From: Bacteroidota bacterium
GTDB lineage: Bacteria > Bacteroidota > Bacteroidia > B-17B0 > Aurantibacillaceae
Reading direction: 5' to 3'
Assembly (NCBI GenBank): GCA_021156365.1
Contig: JAJNDK010000008.1
Location: 186,001-250,000, forward strand
Length of the DNA stretch: 64,000 nt
The notes below the pieces were generated by a model. The model was not told the DNA's origin and searched no databases. It saw only the letters and a program-made list of their open reading frames with translations. How positions within the stretch are numbered: position 1 is the first letter of the stretch; the number at the start of each line of letters is the position of its first letter. Positions 53,904 through 62,493 of the stretch are shown in pieces. Made by a program: the position numbers and the translations under genes.

Positions 53904-53912
53904 ACGCTTTAT

Positions 53913-55304
53913 CTATACTTTTTTATAGGTATTAATGATTTGTAAAATGCTTGCATTCTCTTTCAGGTCCGGCACATATTCAAACAGCTCATTGTGTTTT
54001 TCATAATCCAGTACCAGCGCCTGCTGAAGATATACCAATGCCTCCTGCTTTCTTCCAAGGACAAGCAACATCGCACTCAGGCGGTAATTCAGCTCGGCTA
54101 TTTCCGGGAAAAGACGGATACCTTCTTTCAGCATCTCTATGGCTTCTTCTTTGAAGCCGGCTTCCATCAGGGTATTTGAATAATCGAGGAATACATCGAA
54201 CTCATCGTATCCTAATTCGATCACCTTCGCAAAAGCATTGATGGATTCTTCATGAAAACCGATCTTCTGCTGGATCTCTGCATAAATATACCAGTATTCC
54301 GGATTTGTTGGATTCAACTCCGTTGCTTTCTTGATGTAGTGGATGCCCTCCATGATCCGGTTCTGCGCTTCCAGTACAATACCGATCGCTAACCAGGCAT
54401 CTGCAAAAGAAGGATCCAGCTTCACACACTTGTTGTAATTCAACAGGGCGTGCTCGTACTCATTGAGGTTCTCATAACATTCCCCGATATAATAATAGGC
54501 ACTTGGATCCGGATCTTCAAAATTGAAGGTCTCTTTATACACTGCAATGGCATCTGCATATTTTTCCTGGTTGGCCAGCGAATTCCCTTTGTTGAAATAG
54601 GCGGATGAAAAATCTTCTTTTATAGCGAGGCAATAGTCATAGGCATCGATCGCTTTATCGAACTCCCCTTTTTTACTGAAACAAACACCGAGGTTGAACC
54701 AGGCCACATGATTGTATGGATTCTCTTCGATGAAATTTTCGAAGAAACTCAATCCTTCATCTGTCTTTGCTGCCAGGTCGAAACACAGTGCCAGCTCATT
54801 CAATGCAAAATCAACATCTGCTTTATGCTTCAGTGCTTTTTTGAAATAATAGATGGCATCGTTGGCTTTTTCTTCGTTCAGGAATTCCTGCCCCATTGCG
54901 AGATAGATCTCACCGGGCTCGTCGCTGTGTTTCAGTGCGATCTTGTAATTTTCGATAGCCTGCTCGCTCAGCCCCATCTGGCTGTATATAAGTGCGCGGG
55001 TTGTATAGATCTCCGGGTTGGATGGCTCTATCAATTCCAGGTCGTTCAGAATGGATAAGGCTTCCTTGGTCTCATGCAGGCCCGAAAGATATTGTGCTTT
55101 GTAGATTTTGAACATTACATTGTATGGATACTGGTTAATGGCAAATTCATAAGCCATCTTTACCATATCCATTTTGAAAATCGAAAAGTAATGCTCTATG
55201 ATGTCTTCCAGTTCTTCTGATTCAAAATAAGCCGGAATATTTTTTTTAACAGTGTTCTCAAACTTCTCCACCAACTCCGTGAACCCATTAGTGTGATCGT
55301 CCAT
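53913..55304 (-). CDS. Tetratricopeptide-repeat protein
   Basis: 463 residues from the ATG at 55304, which has a strong AAAGGAGG ribosome-binding site. About 11-12 TPR units cover ~40-450 (for example PEIYTTRALIYSQMGLSEQA, VAWFNLGVCFSKKGEFDKAI, AYFNKGNSLANQEKYADAI). No signal or membrane segment is seen, so it is a cytoplasmic scaffold. It is translated 9 bp upstream of comA, which suggests that it organises or regulates that enzyme (inference), though chance co-transcription is possible. Confidence 0.9.
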   Translation of the reverse strand: MDDHTNGFTELVEKFENTVKKNIPAYFESEELEDIIEHYFSIFKMDMVKMAYEFAINQYPYNVMFKIYKAQYLSGLHETKEALSILNDLELIEPSNPEIYTTRALIYSQMGLSEQAIENYKIALKHSDEPGEIYLAMGQEFLNEEKANDAIYYFKKALKHKADVDFALNELALCFDLAAKTDEGLSFFENFIEENPYNHVAWFNLGVCFSKKGEFDKAIDAYDYCLAIKEDFSSAYFNKGNSLANQEKYADAIAVYKETFNFEDPDPSAYYYIGECYENLNEYEHALLNYNKCVKLDPSFADAWLAIGIVLEAQNRIMEGIHYIKKATELNPTNPEYWYIYAEIQQKIGFHEESINAFAKVIELGYDEFDVFLDYSNTLMEAGFKEEAIEMLKEGIRLFPEIAELNYRLSAMLLVLGRKQEALVYLQQALVLDYEKHNELFEYVPDLKENASILQIINTYKKV

Positions 55305-55309
55305 ATAAT

Positions 55310-55317
55310 CCTCCTTT
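55310..55317 (-). promoter_or_regulatory. Strong Shine-Dalgarno sequence AAAGGAGG
   Basis: On the minus strand AAAGGAGG ends 5 bp before the TPR ATG at 55304. Such a strong SD is uncommon in this window and decides the start over the TTG/GTG-type candidate near 55370. Confidence 0.7.
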
Positions 55318-55395
55318 TTGTGATTTTCCCTTCGCCTCTGTCCCTTCCTGTGTTCCCTGTCAATAAGCATACCAATGCTCTTTTGTCAGTCTATA

Positions 55396-55403
55396 CAAAG
55401 ATA
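55396..55403 (-). promoter_or_regulatory. -7 element TATCTTTG (minus strand)
   Basis: CAAAGATA on the plus strand is the complement of TATCTTTG, 91 bp upstream of the TPR-comA operon. Confidence 0.4.
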
Positions 55404-55603
55404 CGATTAAAATTCATGCAATGTTTCAGTTTGGGCCTGTGCTGCCGGATACATTTATTTAACGAACTCCCTTCTTTTTTACTGTAAATGAACATATTAG
55501 CCATTATTGTATGTTTTCCTGCCGGGAAAAAACCGCTTTTTTTATAAACAGTTTTTGTTTGATATGTTCAGAAAAATACCGGAAAACCGCCGCTGCGAAT
55601 GAC

Positions 55604-55611
55604 TAAGTTTG
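55604..55611 (+). promoter_or_regulatory. -7 element TAAGTTTG
   Basis: TAAGTTTG ends 21 bp before the TTG start of glmM. It shares the 328-bp divergent intergenic region with the TPR-comA promoter; otherwise that region shows nothing. Confidence 0.5.
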
Positions 55612-55632
55612 TAATCCCAAAAAACGAACAAT

Positions 55633-57027
55633 TTGACACTCATAAAATCAATCTCAGGCATACGTGGAACCATCGGAGGAAAAGCCGGTGACGGTTTAAG
55701 CCCGCTGGACATTGTAAAATTCTCTTCTGCATACGGATGCTGGCTGCTTAAACGAAATGAAGATCAGAAAACTACTGTGATCATTGGCAGGGATGCCCGC
55801 ATTTCCGGCCCTATGGTCAATCAACTGGTGTGCGGCACACTGACAGGGCTAGGCATCGATGTCATCGATCTGGGGCTTTCAACAACACCTACTGTAGAAA
55901 TGGCAGTTCCGCATTACAAAGCACAGGGTGGTATCATCTTAACGGCAAGCCACAATCCTAAGCAATGGAATGCATTGAAATTACTGAATGAATTAGGCGA
56001 GTTTATCAATGATGCTGACGGAAAAGAGGTTCTGAGCCTTGCTGAATCAATGGACCTGGAATATGCGCAGGTGACAGCACTGGGAACTTATACGCAGACA
56101 GGGAATTTCCTCGAAGAACATATTGAAAAGATCCTCGCTTTGCCCTATGTCGACAAAAAAGCGATCGAAGCACGGAAATTCAAAATCGCAGTGGATGCAG
56201 TGAACTCAACAGGAGGTATAGCCGTACCGATGCTGTTGAAAGCATTGGGTATTACAGAGATCGTGGAGCTCTATTGCGAACCGGATGGCAATTTCCCGCA
56301 CAATCCGGAACCCCTGCCGGAGAATCTGCGTGATCTGTCCAAAGCGGTTACAAAGAACAAAGCTGATCTCGGGATCTCTGTAGATCCGGATGTGGATCGT
56401 CTTGCATTGGTATGCGAGGATGGCGAGATGTTCGGAGAAGAATATACATTAGTAGCAGTAGCAGATTATGTACTGCAGTACAACAAAGGTGGCAACACCG
56501 TTTCCAATCTTTCTTCCACACGTGCGCTGCGCGATGTGACTGAAAAGATGAAAGGCAAATACAATGCGGCGGCTGTAGGAGAAGTGAACGTGGTAACAAA
56601 AATGAAAGAAACAAATGCGATTATCGGTGGTGAAGGGAATGGCGGAGTGATCCTGCCGGAGCTTCATTACGGAAGAGATGCATTGGCAGGTGTTGCTATT
56701 TTTCTAACGCACCTGGCAAAATACGGAAAGTCGGTTTCCATGCTGCGTGCTTCTTATCCTGATTATCACATCTCGAAAAATAAAATAGAGCTTACGCCGG
56801 AGATCGATGTGGATAAAGTGCTGGAACAGGTAAAAGACAAATACAAAAACCAGCCGGTAAATACGATCGATGGTGTGAAGATCGAATTCGATAAGGAATG
56901 GGTACATCTGCGCAAATCGAATACCGAGCCGATCATTCGCATCTATTCGGAAAGCAAATCGATGAGCACTGCTGAAAACCTGGCCAATAAGATCATCCAG
57001 GATATCAGGGAGTTTATTAAAGGCTAA
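55633..57027 (+). CDS. glmM: Phosphoglucosamine mutase-type phosphohexomutase
   Basis: 464 residues from a TTG start; an in-frame TAA lies 21 bp upstream and no ATG intervenes before the conserved LIKSISGIRGT. The active Ser106 is in TASHNPKQWN, the metal loop is DPDVDRLALVCEDG (Asp251, 253, 255), the sugar loop is VGEVNVVTKM to GGEGNGGV, and the phosphate loop is RKSNTEPIIRIYSES. GlmM turns glucosamine-6-P into glucosamine-1-P for peptidoglycan and LPS. Phosphomannomutase is the main alternative within the family. Confidence 0.88.
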   Translation: MTLIKSISGIRGTIGGKAGDGLSPLDIVKFSSAYGCWLLKRNEDQKTTVIIGRDARISGPMVNQLVCGTLTGLGIDVIDLGLSTTPTVEMAVPHYKAQGGIILTASHNPKQWNALKLLNELGEFINDADGKEVLSLAESMDLEYAQVTALGTYTQTGNFLEEHIEKILALPYVDKKAIEARKFKIAVDAVNSTGGIAVPMLLKALGITEIVELYCEPDGNFPHNPEPLPENLRDLSKAVTKNKADLGISVDPDVDRLALVCEDGEMFGEEYTLVAVADYVLQYNKGGNTVSNLSSTRALRDVTEKMKGKYNAAAVGEVNVVTKMKETNAIIGGEGNGGVILPELHYGRDALAGVAIFLTHLAKYGKSVSMLRASYPDYHISKNKIELTPEIDVDKVLEQVKDKYKNQPVNTIDGVKIEFDKEWVHLRKSNTEPIIRIYSESKSMSTAENLANKIIQDIREFIKG

Positions 57028-57029
57028 GC

Positions 57030-57677
57030 TTATTTGTTCAGTTCATCCTGCACCCACTTCGGTACATAGTGCAGCTCATAACCATCAGCCAGCAAACCTT
57101 TGGCAAGATCCATGTATGCTTTACGGACAGCTGTCTCATCTGCATGTGAAATATCTTCTTCAATGGTCTTGAGCTCTGTGTTATTACGAATTTCGATACA
57201 TTCGTAGTCTGCACCGGTTTTCAAAAAACAGGAAATGGTTTGCGGACGAAGGCTCCGGATAAATGCTTCCAAATCGATATTTTCCTTCGTGAGCTTATAC
57301 TGCATCCATTCAGGGTCTACTATATCGCTGACATGGAATATATGAACCGAATTCTTTCCCGAATTCAGCAGTACAATTTCGCTTCCAAGAAAATGGCCGA
57401 AAGGAATAAATTCAGCAGGAATATCTTCCCTGTATTCTTCTTCGAACATGTTCATCCATTCGGCATCATCTTCGAAGCTGAAGGGCTGTTCGAACTCCTC
57501 TTCGTCTCCCGGGATCAGCAACTCAGCTGGCACAGCAAGACGACCGCCTCCGAATACTTTGTAGTTATGAATAAGCTGTAATGCCGGAGGCAGAGATTTT
57601 TTTCTCTCTTCGCTCAATTCCGAATACAAGGAATCATGGGCGACCTGGCTTTCCAATTGTTTTAAATACTGTTCCAT
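57030..57677 (-). CDS. Cytoplasmic protein of unknown function, possibly SUKH-like
   Basis: 215 residues, acidic, with no signal peptide. Segments LPPALQLIHNYKVFGGGRLAV and IPFGHFLGSEIVLLNSGKN followed by HIFHVSDI recall the SMI1/KNR4 (SUKH) fold, a domain common in polymorphic-toxin immunity proteins, but the resemblance is weak and no toxin gene is nearby. It ends 3 bp from glmM on the opposite strand. Confidence 0.6.
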   Translation of the reverse strand: MEQYLKQLESQVAHDSLYSELSEERKKSLPPALQLIHNYKVFGGGRLAVPAELLIPGDEEEFEQPFSFEDDAEWMNMFEEEYREDIPAEFIPFGHFLGSEIVLLNSGKNSVHIFHVSDIVDPEWMQYKLTKENIDLEAFIRSLRPQTISCFLKTGADYECIEIRNNTELKTIEEDISHADETAVRKAYMDLAKGLLADGYELHYVPKWVQDELNK

Positions 57678-57694
57678 TGTTTACTATATGCACC

Positions 57695-57702
57695 CAAAAT
57701 TA
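57695..57702 (-). promoter_or_regulatory. -7 element TAATTTTG (minus strand)
   Basis: CAAAATTA on the plus strand lies 17 bp upstream of the ATG at 57677. Confidence 0.4.
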
Positions 57703-57759
57703 TTCAAAAAGGCCCAAAATATAAGATCCTATCGGTTTCGCCTTTGTTTTTTTATGATC

Positions 57760-58041
57760 TTAATCAAGATTTTTCACTGCAAACCAGATCGCAGCTCCAT
57801 TCATCAACAGTACTAAAGGAATTCCCCATTTAAAAAGTGTTTTGACAAACTTGTGTCGTATCGGTGCCAGCATCCCGAGAAAAATTCCTGCTGCCCCCAG
57901 TAAAAATGCAATACCGAACAATGTCTTTTCAGGGATTCTTCCGTTTTTACCTTTCGAAAGAATTTTATCGATCACCATGCACAAATAAGCAACAACATTA
58001 ATGATGATCAGGTAACTGAAAAACAAATGAGAGATACTCAC
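57760..58041 (-). CDS. DUF1294 family small membrane protein
   Basis: 93 residues from a GTG start. Three hydrophobic stretches are seen: FFSYLIIINVVAYLCMVID, LFGIAFLLGAAGIFLGMLA and GIPLVLLMNGAAIWFAV. RIPEKTL and IRHKFVKTLFKWGIP are the DUF1294 signature. The family consists of short inner-membrane proteins of unknown function. It lies 26 bp after the MATE gene start-to-end order on the same strand side, so the two could be separate units. Confidence 0.82.
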   Translation of the reverse strand: MSISHLFFSYLIIINVVAYLCMVIDKILSKGKNGRIPEKTLFGIAFLLGAAGIFLGMLAPIRHKFVKTLFKWGIPLVLLMNGAAIWFAVKNLD

Positions 58042-58067
58042 ACAAAAGGGTTTGGTTTATACATGCA

Positions 58068-59456
58068 TTACACCTTCACTTCTTTCCACTTCCCTTTCTT
58101 AAAATAATACCAGGATATGATGGCAACCAATCCCTGAGCTATGGGAATAGCCATAAAGGCGCCTGTTGCTTTCATGTGCAGGTAGTTGGAAAGGAAATAA
58201 GCAAGCGGGATCTGGAAGATCCAGAAACAAAAGAAATTAATGAGCGTAGGTGTTCTTGTATCTCCTGCTCCATTCAATGCCTGGGTCATGACCATCGAAA
58301 TTCCGTAAAAAATATAACCGGCTCCGATGATGCGCAGTGATTGTGCGCCAAATGCTATTACTTTTTCATCGATGGAAAAGATCCGGATGATGGGCTCTGC
58401 AAAAAGCATGAATAAAAGGGTAACAAAGCTCATAAATATCACATTGTATTTGGTAGTGATCCATACACTTTGTTCCGCCCGGTTCACTTCTTTGGCACCC
58501 AGGTTTTGTCCCACCAGCGTTGCAGCTGCATTGCTTAAGCCCCAGGCCGGAAGAATAAAGAAGATCACATTACGAATGGCGATCTGATACCCTGCAGAAG
58601 CGCTGGTGCCTCCTGTTTCTGCCACTATGCGCGCGAGTACGATCCAGCTGCCACTTGAAATTAAAAATTGCAGGGTAGCAGGTGAGGCAATTTTAATGAT
58701 CGACTTTACAAGGATGTTGTCATATGCAAAGTGATGCCGGTGAAATTTCAGTATGCCGCTTCCTTTGAACAAATGATAACACTGGTAAACAACGCCTGTG
58801 CTTCTCCCGATAACCGTTGCAATAGCAGCTCCTTTTAAACCGAAGAAATGAATAAATACCGGGCACAGGATAATATTGATAAGACTCGCTATCCACAAGC
58901 TTTTCATAGCCATCGCCGCATCACCTGCTCCACGAAAGATCCCATTGATCAGGAACAGGAGCATGATCGCAATGCTACCGCCAAACATGATCCGGGTGAA
59001 AACAGCACCTTCCCGCACCACTTCCTTTTTTGCTCCCATTAGCGATAAGATCTCCGGTGCAAAAACAACGCCTGCAATACTTATTAAAACCGTGATCCAC
59101 AAAGCTACGATCAATGACTGAGCTCCCGCATGTGCCGCGTCTTCCGGATTCTTCTCCCCGATCCTGCGGGCTACTATGGCAGATGCAGCGGTACTCAGAC
59201 CGATAGCAATCGAATAAACAATGGTAATAACGGATTCGGTCAATCCAACGGTTGCAATGGCATTTTCTCCCAGCTTTCCTACAAAGAACATATCTACAAC
59301 TGCAAATACACTTTCCAGGCTTAGCTCCAGTATCATAGGAATGGCTAAGAGAAAAACCGCTTTTGGTATACTGCCTTTTGTATAATCAAGCTGCTCGCCA
59401 TTGAGTGATAATTTAATAGCGGACCATATGCGATGGAATTTGGATAGTAGTGTCAT
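58068..59456 (-). CDS. MATE-family efflux transporter
   Basis: 462 residues with about 12 membrane helices. KAVFLLAIPMILELSLESVFAVVDMFFVGKLG is the MATE N-terminal block, and a second copy of the fold starts near IKIASPATLQFLISSGSWIVLARIV. NVIFFILPAWGLSNAAATLVGQNLGA is the diagnostic second-half motif. It exports cationic drugs or metabolites in exchange for Na+ or H+. The substrate cannot be stated. It is probably monocistronic with its own -7 element. Confidence 0.93.
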   Translation of the reverse strand: MTLLSKFHRIWSAIKLSLNGEQLDYTKGSIPKAVFLLAIPMILELSLESVFAVVDMFFVGKLGENAIATVGLTESVITIVYSIAIGLSTAASAIVARRIGEKNPEDAAHAGAQSLIVALWITVLISIAGVVFAPEILSLMGAKKEVVREGAVFTRIMFGGSIAIMLLFLINGIFRGAGDAAMAMKSLWIASLINIILCPVFIHFFGLKGAAIATVIGRSTGVVYQCYHLFKGSGILKFHRHHFAYDNILVKSIIKIASPATLQFLISSGSWIVLARIVAETGGTSASAGYQIAIRNVIFFILPAWGLSNAAATLVGQNLGAKEVNRAEQSVWITTKYNVIFMSFVTLLFMLFAEPIIRIFSIDEKVIAFGAQSLRIIGAGYIFYGISMVMTQALNGAGDTRTPTLINFFCFWIFQIPLAYFLSNYLHMKATGAFMAIPIAQGLVAIISWYYFKKGKWKEVKV

Positions 59457-59464
59457 GCGGACGA

Positions 59465-59472
59465 CAAAAGTA
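59465..59472 (-). promoter_or_regulatory. -7 element TACTTTTG (minus strand)
   Basis: CAAAAGTA on the plus strand lies 8 bp upstream of the MATE ATG; the short leader makes this tentative. Confidence 0.35.
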
Positions 59473-59500
59473 CTAATTTGTTTTAAAAGCTATAAAAAAA

Positions 59501-59542
59501 AGCCCCCTGACTCCCGATAGCTATCGGGACTGTCAGGGGGCT
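59501..59542 (-). terminator. Strong terminator, second copy of the 37378 element
   Basis: AGCCCCCTGAC pairs with GT-CAGGGGGCT around a perfect CCCGATAGCTATCGGG core. On the minus strand it is followed by TTTTTTT and ends the T9SS type A gene. Confidence 0.9.
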
Positions 59543-59562
59543 TTTCTTAATCCTATTTTCTT

Positions 59563-61482
59563 TTACTCTGTTACGATCAATTTCTCCGAAACCATTCCTC
59601 CGTTTGTTTTCACCCGGATAAAATAAACACCCGGAGCAATATTCATACTGCCGGTGTTCAGCTGCATTTCGTGTTTCCCTTTGCTCAGGTTATTTAACTC
59701 TTTAGAGAATAGTACAGCCCCTTGTATGTTTATCAATTCCACCTGTGCCTTATTCCCTTCGTTTGTATTGAATCGGATCTTTACATTTTCTTTGGAAGGA
59801 TTCGGGAAGAGGTTAATTGCATTCGCTGTTTCATTCACTGGCTTCGATAATCCAACAGCTGTAAATAATGGATACACGGAATTGGAATCTGCAAAATAAT
59901 CAAGTCCGGTATATGTTTCTGCTCCTGCAGCAATGATCACATGATAGGATGAATCCATTGGTAATCCCGGAATATCTACATAGATCGTGAATGTATCAGC
60001 AGGAAGATTTTCGAATTTATAGAAACCGGTAGTATCCGACATAGTCCTTGCCTGAATCCCTCCGCCCGGGTTCTTACCGATCTTCACGTCGATCCCTTTC
60101 AGCGGGCCGCCCGGTACCATTACATGGTTGGTTCCGTTGATACGCGCACCGAATCCCGGATCTTCTATAATATGTCCGGAGACAAAACCGGTTCCACTGA
60201 GAGCAGGTAATTCTATCATGGTAATATCCGCAGTGAAGTTAACCGCACATCCGTGGTTAATGACCAATGCAGAATCCCATTGGAAATCGTCGCCATAGTA
60301 GGTAGGAACAAGCGTTGGAAAAGCGGCTGTATCGGCCACTACTTTTACAAGATAGTCGCCCGACAAAGCCGAACTGAATGTATATTGATTGGAACCTAAT
60401 GTAGTATTCTGGATCGTATCAAAAATAAGCTGAGAGCTATTGTATTGAAGCAGGTAAACATCCGCAGTAATAGTACCCAGTGTAGTGCTGATCGTTCCCG
60501 AAATATCCGTGCTTGGATTTACAGAAACCGTGCAGGTAGCTGTGTTTACACAACCTGCCGAAGAAGATCCTGTTACCGTGTAGGTGGTAGTAGTTGCAGG
60601 TGATACCATGATAGTAGCCCCCATAGCTCCGGTGTTCCAGGAATAAGTAACAGCGCCTGTTGCAGGCAATATTGCCGTTTCCCCTTCGCAGATCGTTTGC
60701 GAGTTCAGTAAGATGTTCGGCAGGGGATTAACGGTCACGTTGTGAGTGAAGGTGTTCATACAGCCAAATGAATTCACTACAGACAGCGTATAAGTAATAG
60801 TGCCCGGAGGTGTAGGTGTTATCGAGGAGGTAGTGTAAGAACCAGGCTGCCAGTTGTAGGTGCTAACCGGCCCGCCGCTCATGGTGTTGGCTACGAGGCT
60901 TACCCCCTGCCCCGCACAGATCGCGTTAAGCCCGGATATATTAATTACCGGCATAGGGTTTACGGTAACAGTAACCGGCGAACGATTTACGGAAGGGCAG
61001 GTTAAATATACATCTTCCACATAATACGTAGTGGTAGCGCTGAGTGGTGGCGTTATATAATTCGTCCCTGTAAATAAGGATGTTCCACCTGTCGGCGTTG
61101 TATACCATCCTAATGAGCCTACACCGGAAGCAAAAAGCGAAGCAGTGCCGCCTTCACAAATAGTGGTAGGGCCAGTAGCCGGAGCTGCCGGTGTATTGTT
61201 GTCTACCACCAGCGTAAATGTATTGGTAGGCGCACTGGTAACAACCGTGATCGTATATTGCGGATCAGTACCTACAACTGTTATATTCGGGTTCTGAATA
61301 GCAGGATCCGAAATATTGGCGACACCCGCCGGAGAAACAGACCAGGCATAACCGCCCGAAAAAGCAGTCTGGTAATTGTTCGATACATTCATACAAACAT
61401 CAATAGGTCCGTTAACCTGGGCTTTTGATGCAGAATAAGAAATAGCAAGTAAGGCGAAAATAAAGAGTACGTGTTTTTTCAT
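59563..61482 (-). CDS. T9SS type A secreted protein with Ig-like repeats
   Basis: 639 residues from the ATG at 61482 (signal MKKHVLFIFALLAISYSASK, cleavage near KAQ). Several Ig-like/PKD-like units of ~80 residues follow (for example TTICEGGTASLFASGVGSLG, LNAICAGQGVSLVANTMSGG, SQTICEGETAILPATGAVTY, each starting with a conserved ICEG/ICAG). A carboxypeptidase-like beta domain follows (TDISGTISTTLGTITADVYL to VPGGPLKGIDVKIGK). The C-terminus (LFPNPSKENVKIRFN, ending SEKLIVTE) is a type A sorting domain. It is probably a surface adhesin; no enzyme domain is seen. Confidence 0.88.
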   Translation of the reverse strand: MKKHVLFIFALLAISYSASKAQVNGPIDVCMNVSNNYQTAFSGGYAWSVSPAGVANISDPAIQNPNITVVGTDPQYTITVVTSAPTNTFTLVVDNNTPAAPATGPTTICEGGTASLFASGVGSLGWYTTPTGGTSLFTGTNYITPPLSATTTYYVEDVYLTCPSVNRSPVTVTVNPMPVINISGLNAICAGQGVSLVANTMSGGPVSTYNWQPGSYTTSSITPTPPGTITYTLSVVNSFGCMNTFTHNVTVNPLPNILLNSQTICEGETAILPATGAVTYSWNTGAMGATIMVSPATTTTYTVTGSSSAGCVNTATCTVSVNPSTDISGTISTTLGTITADVYLLQYNSSQLIFDTIQNTTLGSNQYTFSSALSGDYLVKVVADTAAFPTLVPTYYGDDFQWDSALVINHGCAVNFTADITMIELPALSGTGFVSGHIIEDPGFGARINGTNHVMVPGGPLKGIDVKIGKNPGGGIQARTMSDTTGFYKFENLPADTFTIYVDIPGLPMDSSYHVIIAAGAETYTGLDYFADSNSVYPLFTAVGLSKPVNETANAINLFPNPSKENVKIRFNTNEGNKAQVELINIQGAVLFSKELNNLSKGKHEMQLNTGSMNIAPGVYFIRVKTNGGMVSEKLIVTE

Positions 61483-61636
61483 GTAATGTTTTAGAATAAA
61501 AATTAATTCGGAACTATTATAAAGATACATTAAAAAACCTAAGCTAAAAACCGGTCCTTTGATTACTTAAGCTTCGGGGCTTTCTATTTATTTACCGTTG
61601 ATTATGTCTTCGTTCATTTGTGCGAAAAAAAGAAAA

Positions 61637-61658
61637 CCCCGTTCATTGCTGAACGGGG
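61637..61658 (-). terminator. Terminator downstream of the second SNase-like gene
   Basis: CCCCGTTCA pairs perfectly with TGAACGGGG over 4 nt. On the minus strand it is followed by TTTTCTTTTTTTT, which closes the island. Confidence 0.85.
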
Positions 61659-61774
61659 AATTTAATTATTTTATAGATTGTAAATTCTGCCTTTGTTGGC
61701 ATGAAAAAATTAAATCGAATTAACTCACATTTATATAGAAGTAATAAGACTACGTATGCAGCATAGCGAGTAAA

Positions 61775-62074
61775 TCAAAACACTTCAACATCAGCAATTA
61801 ATACATTATATTCATTCCTAAAATGAATCGTGCAACGCACATTTTTTCCCTCAAAATTCAACACCGTAGTATTCTCTGTTTTTGGAGAACCATTTTTTCG
61901 AATGGAAACATTTGGTATTCTGATTATTTCATAGTCCTGATAGTTAAACTTATTATGAGTACCAATCCTATTAACCTTCATTTTAAAGGTTCTTTGATCG
62001 TATATACTTATAACGGGACCAATAGCTATATCAAGCGATGCAACTATATCTTGTTGTTTTTCTTTTGTTACCAT
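61775..62074 (-). CDS. Small SNase/OB-fold-like protein (copy B)
   Basis: 99 residues. The conserved body (LDIAIGPVISIYDQRTFKMKVNRIG, NYQDYEIIRIPN, FEGKNVRCTIHFRNEYNVLIADVEV) has the strand pattern and G-x-x-V-x-C-x-x-x-x-R of a staphylococcal-nuclease-type OB fold, but no catalytic Arg/Glu pair is evident. It is clearly paralogous to the gene at 62241-62489, with a longer N-terminus and one 5-residue loop. It is AT-rich and ends at a terminator. Function is unknown; nucleic-acid binding or antitoxin activity are options. Confidence 0.65.
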   Translation of the reverse strand: MVTKEKQQDIVASLDIAIGPVISIYDQRTFKMKVNRIGTHNKFNYQDYEIIRIPNVSIRKNGSPKTENTTVLNFEGKNVRCTIHFRNEYNVLIADVEVF

Positions 62075-62240
62075 AATTTAAAAGACAAGTTTAGTAGAAA
62101 AGCTTCCTTTCTTGTATCAAAAACCATGCTCACAAGAGATCTATAAATAAATCCAGTAAAGTTGACAGTAATTATCTAATTTGCTATTGAAGATTGTGGA
62201 ATTTTATGCTAAAAGGGCATTTTTTTTCTCAAATCGAAAA

Positions 62241-62489
62241 TCATTCAAAAAACACATCACCATATAAACGATTATATGCATCTCTATAACGCACATGACA
62301 CTTTACTCGTCTGCCTATTAATGCATAGGATAAAACTGTTTGGTTAGTAAGATTTGGGTTTGGAGCTATAAACACTATTTCAAGATTGTTATATCCATAC
62401 TGATTATGCGCACCAACATGAGTTACCTGCATTTGGAATGAGTTCCCATCAATGACACGTATTATTGGCCCAATTGCTGTATCTAACAT
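62241..62489 (-). CDS. Small SNase/OB-fold-like protein (copy A)
   Basis: 82 residues starting MLDTAIGPIIRVIDGNSFQM, with VIDGNSF resembling the VIDGDT core of SNase domains and IGRRVKCHVRYRDAYNRLYGDV matching the G-x-x-V...D-x-Y-x-R-L strand. It starts 4 bp after the RelA/SpoT gene stop, so the two are translationally coupled. It is about 40% identical by eye to copy B. The shortness and missing catalytic residues suggest a binding rather than nuclease protein. Confidence 0.65.
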   Translation of the reverse strand: MLDTAIGPIIRVIDGNSFQMQVTHVGAHNQYGYNNLEIVFIAPNPNLTNQTVLSYALIGRRVKCHVRYRDAYNRLYGDVFFE

Positions 62490-62493
62490 TATT

